A DNA stretch of 64,000 nt from Rostratula benghalensis (Eukaryota; Chordata; Aves; Charadriiformes; Rostratulidae). A model generated the notes under the pieces. The model was not told where the DNA came from, did no database searches, and was given only the letters and a program-made list of their open reading frames with translations. The stretch's first letter is position 1. Every line of letters begins with the position of its first letter. The stretch covers positions 1,849,297 to 1,913,296 of the forward strand of contig VXAI01000035.1 of assembly GCA_013399305.1 (NCBI GenBank), in the 5' to 3' direction. Shown here piece after piece: positions 58,203 to 64,000 of this stretch. The position numbers and the translations under genes are program-made.

Positions 58203-58989
58203 TATCTCACCCACTTCTCTTGACAGGGAGTGTCAAGAAAAAAAAATCACAGCTCTTGGCAGAGTCCAGGCAGCATCAGCACAGGGAGACTGCGCAACAG
58301 AAAGAGAGTGGAAGAAAAAGAACCAGCAGTACCACAGGGCTGTATTTCACTGCTGCACACCAAGTTCAGAGCAGGGGAAACAATACAAGCTGTGCAGCAG
58401 AAATCACTCACCGCGGGCGCTCCTATTTCAGCAAGTGCTGCGGAGAAATTTATGGCTAATCAGGAACATGACATTATTAACGGGCTCCCTACCCAGCCAA
58501 GTGCAGATGTGTGCTTGCAAAAACCTTCCCTTATCATTAGTAAAAGCCATGATGTGCTGCAGTCTGTCCCTCCTCAATAAACAACTCCCCGTCCAAGATC
58601 TCAAACGCTGCCGCATCGCGTTCTGATGATCCGCCCTCCCCTCGTTAGGGGGTCAGAGTCAGATGCAACAACAAATACTTGACCACAGCCCCTTTGGGCT
58701 GATGCTTTTTTCCAAGAAGGGGCAAATGTCAATCGCTCTCGCTGGTCATTTTGCCTACATAGCTACAAGTCATCCAACGTCTAAAGAAGTCGGTGGAAAA
58801 AATCTCCCGCTGGCTTCACCACCGGGCTTTGCAGCTGGCCATTAGTTTACTCAAGAACCTTAGCCAAATTTATGCCTTTAGCATAAGACAGGCCCTGAAC
58901 TACCATCCAAGTGTAGCCTCCATTTTGAGGAAAGACAGGCCAACAAAATTCCTTGCAAACACCACCACCTCCGTTTCCTCTCCATTTTG

Positions 58990-59019
<30 letters not shown>
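58990..59019. repeat. poly-A tract (about 30 A)
   Basis: Uninterrupted A run after CATTTTG, followed by GAGAAATTGC. No retroposon body is recognised upstream, so it cannot be called a retrocopy tail. Confidence 0.9.
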
Positions 59020-59025
<6 letters not shown>

Positions 59026-59483
59026 TTGCAGGGGTGCAGGTGCATTGCCTTTCCAACCATTTTTCCTGCTTAAAGTTACACTTGGTTGGGGTTTGTTCAC
59101 ATTTCTTCAAGCCCTTGTTTTCCCCATCCCTCACGCTTGGCTGGTCAGCAGAGTGGCTTTTCTAGGATGCCGCACAGAACATTTCCCATTTAGATGCAGG
59201 GAGGGGCTGGAGGAGACATCTGGCCTGAATCCTGGTGAATTTTCTTCCTGCAGATGTAAAAATGGAAAGGGAATTGGGGGAAGAAAAGGTAGCCTTTCTC
59301 AGGCCATATCTTGCAGCAGCCAGGGACCCACCTGGTCCCTAGAGATCATTAGAAAATCCTCAACATTTTGCTAGCTCGTGATCTGCCTAGCATGGCCCCT
59401 GAAGCCGAGAGAAGAGCCAGAAGACAACTAACTTTAGCTACACCCAAACCCTCACAACACCAAAGGTCTGCTCCGGGCGCAGG

Positions 59484-59507
59484 CAGAGTAGGCAGCTGCC
59501 TACTCTG
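59484..59507. repeat. perfect 24-bp palindrome without spacer
   Basis: Positions 59484-59495 and 59496-59507 are exact reverse complements, centred on GGCAGCTGCC, an E-box of the CAGCTG type. Flanking AGGCAG units occur at 59481 and 59512. The palindrome stops sharply on both sides. Confidence 0.93.
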
Positions 59508-61037
59508 GGATAGGCAGCAGAGCCAGATCTCCCTCCTTCCCACTGCCAGAGCTTGAAGTGGCTGGAGGGGAGGTGGATGGAGCCACGTTCACCTCCACTC
59601 GCTGTTCCTGTGCTCAGAACTCAAGGAGATGTGGGAAGGGGGAGCAGGGTCAGGCCAGGAGGGCAGGCAGAGGGGTCCTGGGAGGATGGGTGCACAAGTG
59701 CTCCTGGTGTCTTAACCCCATCTAAGTGAACCTACCTGGAAACCACTCCATCACTACCGATAAACTGCATTTTCTTGTCAGAAACCACCCAAACAAAAGG
59801 ATTTCTTTTTGCCATCTCCACAATGAGGGACAAACTCAGCTGTTACGGGGCTTGGATCTCTTCCTGCCCTTTCCTCGACAGAAAAAGAACCTGCACTGCA
59901 TACATGCTCTGGAAGCCTTTTGTGGATGATTTCAGAGAATCTGGAGAAAGTTAGAGCTCTGTTAGAAAAATTTCTCTTCCCTGGAAATTTATTCAGCTGT
60001 AACTCTGAATGTTACGTAAAGGAACTACATAAAATTAGAGCACCAGACAAAAATAGCACTGAAAAAATCTTCATCCTACTGGAGGATGAGAGCATTTTGG
60101 GGTCTGTTTTGAGACCGTCTTGAGGTCTTTCTGCTTCTTCACCCACTGGCACAGGAACACAGCCTTTGCTTTGGGTGAATGCCATGGCATTTGTACCACC
60201 AAGGGAAAAAGTCACCTGGGATGGTTACAGCCTGGTTTCACATCCATTTGTGGTGACATCGATGGCTGTCCTACCCAGGCAGTGGCCCCCACTGCTTTGC
60301 TACAGAGCAAAAACTCAGGTCCTGATGGTGAGTCAGCACTGAGCTGTCAAACCAACCCGAAATCTCCAGGAAGCAAAAACGTTCTCTCCGCTTATTTTTT
60401 TGTACCACTCAGTACGTTACATAAATTCCCAACGGGTAGAACCATAGCAAGGGTTTGGAAGGATCTATTTATTACAGCAGTAATTCTAGCATTTAAACTT
60501 TCTGACAGCTGCCGTGGACAAACATGCAATAAAAATCAAAGCCAATTCAAAGCTAATATTCAGAGGTGGGAGACGGCGTAAGCATTTGTGTTCTGGGCCA
60601 CATCACGTTTTGTTTAGTATCAGAGATTATCAGAGATAGTACAGAGGAGTGCAGCATCCCTTCTCCACGCTCCAGTCAAGTTCAAATCACTTTGGCTCCA
60701 GTTTCCATGCTTGGCTGCATAAAGTTAGAGCTCTGTCTCCCATTATCTGAGCAATTGGCTGCCATGGCCTAAAACATGGCTGGCCCATGACACGCAGCTT
60801 GTAGGAACAATCTGAGCATCCTCAGCTGCCCCAGTTCACACCTCCCCTCCTGCTGCTGCGAGCGTGATGTCCTCTGGCAGGGACATAAGCTGATAGCTGA
60901 GGACAGTAAAAGCTCAAATCACTGCCAGGGCTTGTCTCTCAGGGCCTTTGGGAATCCACACAAGGTGCTTATCCACATTAGGTAGAAATAAAAGTAGCCT
61001 GTGCTGCAGAGGTCCTGAGCTTGCTACCAGTCACTCC

Positions 61038-61145
61038 TGGAATCACAGAAAAATGTAGGTTGGGAGAGACCCCTGGAGGTCACCTAACCCAACCTTCCTC
61101 CGGCAGCAAGGACAACCTGACATTATTTCAGATGAGCTCTTGGTG
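61038..61145 (-). mobile_element. probable old CR1 LINE 3' terminus
   Basis: CTGGAATCACAGAAAAATG, GTAGGTTGGGAGAGACCCCT, GGAGGTCACCTAACCCAACC and AGCAAGGACAACCTGACA fit a diverged antisense CR1 end (AATCATAGAAT, then GGTTGGAAGGGACCT, then GGAGGTCATCTAGTCCAACC). Only about 100 bp is visible. Confidence 0.65.
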
Positions 61146-61467
61146 ACATACTATGCCAAACACAAGTTCAGCCTTACTTGAGGCCCTACCACCACCCCAT
61201 GGATTCTTGTTGAGAAGCCACAGGTTCCCTCTACAGATTGCCCCACTGAAGCCCAAAGGAGAGATGGCTGCAGAGCAAGATTTTGGAGGGGGTCAGGGAC
61301 AATTGCCAGTAACCAACCAGCCCATGGTACAAAGCAGGAAAAGGGACCCCACACTACAAGAAGCCTTCTTGATTTTAGAGTGCAGTAACCAATGTAGTTA
61401 CGCATGACTGACTCACTTAGCAAGGTCAGATCAAACCACAGTTTTTTATAGTACTCAGAAAGGAATT
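61146..61467. other. unassigned spacer
   Basis: About 320 bp, nothing recognised. Confidence 0.5.
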
Positions 61468-61627
61468 CACAGAATCATAGAATGGTTTAGGTTGGAAAGG
61501 ACCTTAAAGATCATCAAGTTCCAACCCCCCTGCCATGGGCAGGGACACCTCCCACTAGATCAGGTTGCTCAAAGCTCCATCCATCCTGGCCTTGAACACC
61601 TCAAGGGATGGGGCATCCACAACTTCA
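61468..61627 (-). mobile_element. CR1 LINE 3' terminus (group A), short
   Basis: CACAGAATCATAGAATGG, TTTAGGTTGGAAAGGACC, AGATCATCAAGTTCC and so on to GGGATGGGGCATCCACAAC. About 160 bp of antisense group A CR1 with few differences from the other members. Confidence 0.95.
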
Positions 61628-62017
61628 AATGATTGCTCCCTCAAAAGAGCTAAAAGTGTGGTACTTCTTCAGCCAGCAGAGTTGTTCTCAGAGCAATCAT
61701 CTGTCCATGACTCTGCACTATCCCCTTCCTGAACTGTGAAAGCAAAATGTCCACTCTTTCTACTCTGAGAGGCATACAGTGCTATGAAGACATCCACTGA
61801 GGAGAGCGGATGGTCTCTGAAGAGGTGAGCTTTTCACAGCACCAGCCAACACAGTGACTGTTGACTGTGTAGAGAAGGCTGTGTCTACACAGCAGGGCCA
61901 CAGAGCATTCCTTTGCACAAGGCATGCACATTTTTTTCTGCTCACACCACTCCAGTCCAGGCTCAAATCAACCACCTCAGGCTAAGGAGCAGCTCGTTTC
62001 AGGACATCCGTTGACAT
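61628..62017. other. unassigned spacer
   Basis: About 390 bp. A 9-bp inverted repeat (CTGTGTAGA at 61865-61873 and TCTACACAG at 61884-61892) is present. Nothing else recognised. Confidence 0.5.
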
Positions 62018-62447
62018 TCTTTGAGACCTGGACAGGCTGGAGAGTTGGGAAGAGAAGAACCTGATGAAATTCAACAAGAGCAAGTGTAGGGTCCTGCACC
62101 TGGGGAGGAAAAATCCCCTGCACCAGGACAGGTTGGGGATTGACCTGCTGGAGAGCAGCTCTGAGGAAAAGGACCTGGGAGTCCTGGTGGACAACAAGAG
62201 GACCATCAGCCAGCCACGTGCCCTTGTGGCCAATGCTACCCTTGGGTGCATCAGGAAGAGTGTGAGCAGCAGGTCAAGGGAGGTCATCCTCATCCTCTAC
62301 TCTGCCCTGGTGAAGTCACCATCTGGAGTGCTGTGTCCAGATCTGGGATCTCCAGGTCAGGAAAGACAGAGAACTGCTGAAGAAGGTATAGCAGAGGACC
62401 ACAAAGATGATTAGGGGCCTGGAGCATTTTTTTAATGAGAAATAGCC
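62018..62447 (+). mobile_element. CR1 ORF2 central fragment lacking the 3' end
   Basis: Encodes [51 protein letters not shown] and SRSREVILILYSALV. A short-homology deletion of 9 bp (GGCCAA repeat) shortens the VAKKAN codons at 62228. A +1 shift follows near 62312. Similarity stops near 62447 in the EERL codons, so the C-terminal region and 3' tail are absent. Loss of the 3' end is unusual for CR1, whose copies normally keep it because reverse transcription starts there. Confidence 0.93.
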
Positions 62448-64000
62448 AATTCCCACTGAAATTTATGAGGGTCTTTTGAGGGTTTGTGTTGTCTGCAGGG
62501 GTAAATAAGGACTCATATAGAGAAAGTCGGGTTATTTTGTTGAGTAACAGCAGGTGTGTACCAAGATGAACAATCCCACCCATAGCTTTCATTCAAGCTC
62601 TTATTTCATTAACATCAAGCAAGTCAAGGTTATCATGCTGGCTATGCTAGTACTCAAGCTAATTGGTTCTCTGGAGAGGACTATAAACATGTTGTTTCAG
62701 GACCTGCCAGGACAAATGCGCTGCAGTTGGTCAGCTGTGGAAATATTTTATTATCTTTGACAGAAAATGCCATTTTTATCTGTAATCGTCTGTTACAGCG
62801 TGTCTCAACAACCTGTGAAGGAAGAAAGAATTTGTACAAGAGCTCTTACTGTTCTGAGCTGCCTTGCCAGATTTCAGTGCTTTTGCTGAGTTGGTTGAAA
62901 GAAAAATATACACAGCAGAAAAGGAGCCGTCAGTAGAACAGAGAGGAAATTGCATCCTGGTGGAGAGAAGGCTTTGAGTGATGTTGTCTTCACGGTCTCC
63001 TGTGACGGGAGGAAATTCACAGCCCCTTCCAAGCACACGCTTTACCCACCTAAGCTATCAGATCATTTTAGAGCTGCCATCAGTTTTGTTCACTTTTTGC
63101 CTTGATCTGGCATTGACACAATGCTTGTCACCTCTCCCTTTATCTCCATCTTTGCCTCCACTTGGATTCCCAATTTTTGAACTGTGGCCTGTTTTATTTT
63201 TACAATGCATATCAGCAGAATCAAATGATGATACCAAACCCACGAAGGCAGGTGACTTATCTCCTGGGTTAGATTTCAAAATTCTCTGCCATTTAAAGAA
63301 CAAAGGACCTTGATGAAAGGTTGACAGTGGTAGGTCTTCTGGGACCTCCTTTATTTCAGAAGCATCTGGAGGAACTGTATTCCTCTGTGGTTAAGGACAA
63401 GATAAGCACAGTAGGTGTATTCCCTGTCTCCTGTGTCCTCTCCAAGCTCATTTCCATCCTCCCCATTCCAACAAAACAGTGTTTACAAGGGTCACTGATG
63501 ATGTTTTCTTGGCCAGCACTTTATTCTCTTCCACTTTGCCCTTGGTGTTTAAGACACCCTTACATCTTGTTGCAGCTTTCATGATCCCATCCTCCAACAT
63601 TTCTCTCCTGAGAATGCTTTCCACATTAAGCAAACTAAAGGTCTCTCCCACATGTAATTCAATTTAAATGAAATCAAAGAGGGGGGAGGGGTGCTAGTTT
63701 GTAATTTTCTGTTTTGAACCAAACTGTCCTGGAAAGTTCTAGCAGCGTATTCTGGATTATCAGACTGAAGATAAAAGAGAGATCCACATTCTAGGCCCTC
63801 ATTCTAGCTGTGGTTAAGCTGAGGTACAGAGTACAGCAGCACTGGAGGTACAGTTAAGATCTCTGTATTTGCTGTCCTTTGCCCATCTCCAGCAAGCCAC
63901 CAGGTTGAGGCAGATCATTGATCAGAATGGAATGTTCTTCAGAAGTGATCTTATGTAGTCCGTTCTTGTCCATGAATGCAGGCTTTTTTACTCACTGTAG
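62448..64000. other. unique noncoding stretch
   Basis: No gene or transposon recognised over 1.5 kb. Composition is ordinary, and short open frames show no family resemblance. Confidence 0.55.

Larger units (their letters stand above)
58203..61037. other. unique noncoding stretch
   Basis: No gene or transposon recognised over 2.8 kb. It contains a 30-base A tract (58990-59019) and a perfect 24-bp palindrome (59484-59507). Confidence 0.55.

Noticed and set aside
58021..58626. Open frame of about 200 codons on the plus strand
   Set aside because: It opens at TTG, and its first part is CR1 read antisense. The remainder has no family resemblance.
58990..59019. Poly-A tract as the tail of a processed retrocopy
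   Set aside because: No gene-like or SINE/LINE body and no polyadenylation signal at the right distance were seen upstream, and target-site duplications could not be found.
63815..63860. Possible fourth MIR relic (GCTGAGGTACAGAG)
   Set aside because: Only about 14 bases resemble the core. The neighbouring MIR blocks are missing.
1..64000. CRISPR arrays, tRNA or rRNA genes, bacterial or viral operons, endogenous retrovirus LTRs
   Set aside because: None of their hallmarks was seen. The direct repeats found are CR1 tails, simple repeats or small duplications.

Overview
This window is noncoding vertebrate DNA, almost certainly from a bird. The main evidence is about thirty copies and fragments of CR1 LINE retrotransposons. 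Many end in the short octamer-like tail (ATTCTATG / ATTCTGTG) and carry the avian CR1 3' end, with the usual 'TTGGAAGGGACCTT' block when read antisense. No spliced protein-coding exon, rRNA, tRNA, CRISPR array or bacterial-type gene was recognised. Every peptide with clear family resemblance comes from the CR1 ORF2 reverse transcriptase or its C-terminal region. By hand tally CR1 covers roughly one sixth of the window. That seems high for a bird and would suit a CR1-rich lineage such as woodpeckers and relatives, but this is only an inference and the species cannot be named from the sequence.

Layout. 1-2603 is a pile-up of five CR1 fragments in both orientations. 2604-13996 is mostly unique sequence with isolated CR1 copies (5798, 10432, 11271), a decayed reverse-transcriptase fossil near 10020-10431 and two ancient MIR-type SINE relics (8019 and 12700). 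13997-14477 is a well-preserved CR1 3' end. 14478-22830 is unique, with a 23-base A tract and a near-perfect 51-bp tandem duplication at 21300-21401. 22831-29410 carries more CR1, including a copy with a duplicated tail (26977) and a tail-to-tail pair (28545/29105). 33562-36215 holds the two longest CR1 copies, in opposite orientation, both reaching the reverse-transcriptase active-site box. 36216-50098 is mostly unique, with a third MIR relic (36529), an AC microsatellite, a composite CR1 (41719-42130) and a CR1 at 44586. 50099-53240 is a second CR1 cluster with a younger copy lying within or against an older one. 53241-64000 is mostly unique, with one ambiguous base (54917) beside a duplicated A-rich block, a perfect 24-bp palindrome (59484-59507) and a CR1 that lacks its 3' end (62018-62447).

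The CR1 copies fall into local groups by their tails. Group A ends AAGGTCCCTTCCAAC..ATTCTATG. Group B ends CCCTGATATTCTGTGATT. Group C ends AACTCTGACAATTC. Group D has TGATGGTTGG and TCTCTTCCAACCTGA. All are 5'-truncated and none looks mobile. Several stretches between repeats have the texture of conserved noncoding (enhancer-like) DNA, but that cannot be shown without alignments. I found no convincing new gene system. The most unusual signals are small structural ones: short perfect inverted repeats that look like template-switch mutations, the recent 51-bp duplication, and the repeated A-rich block at the N.
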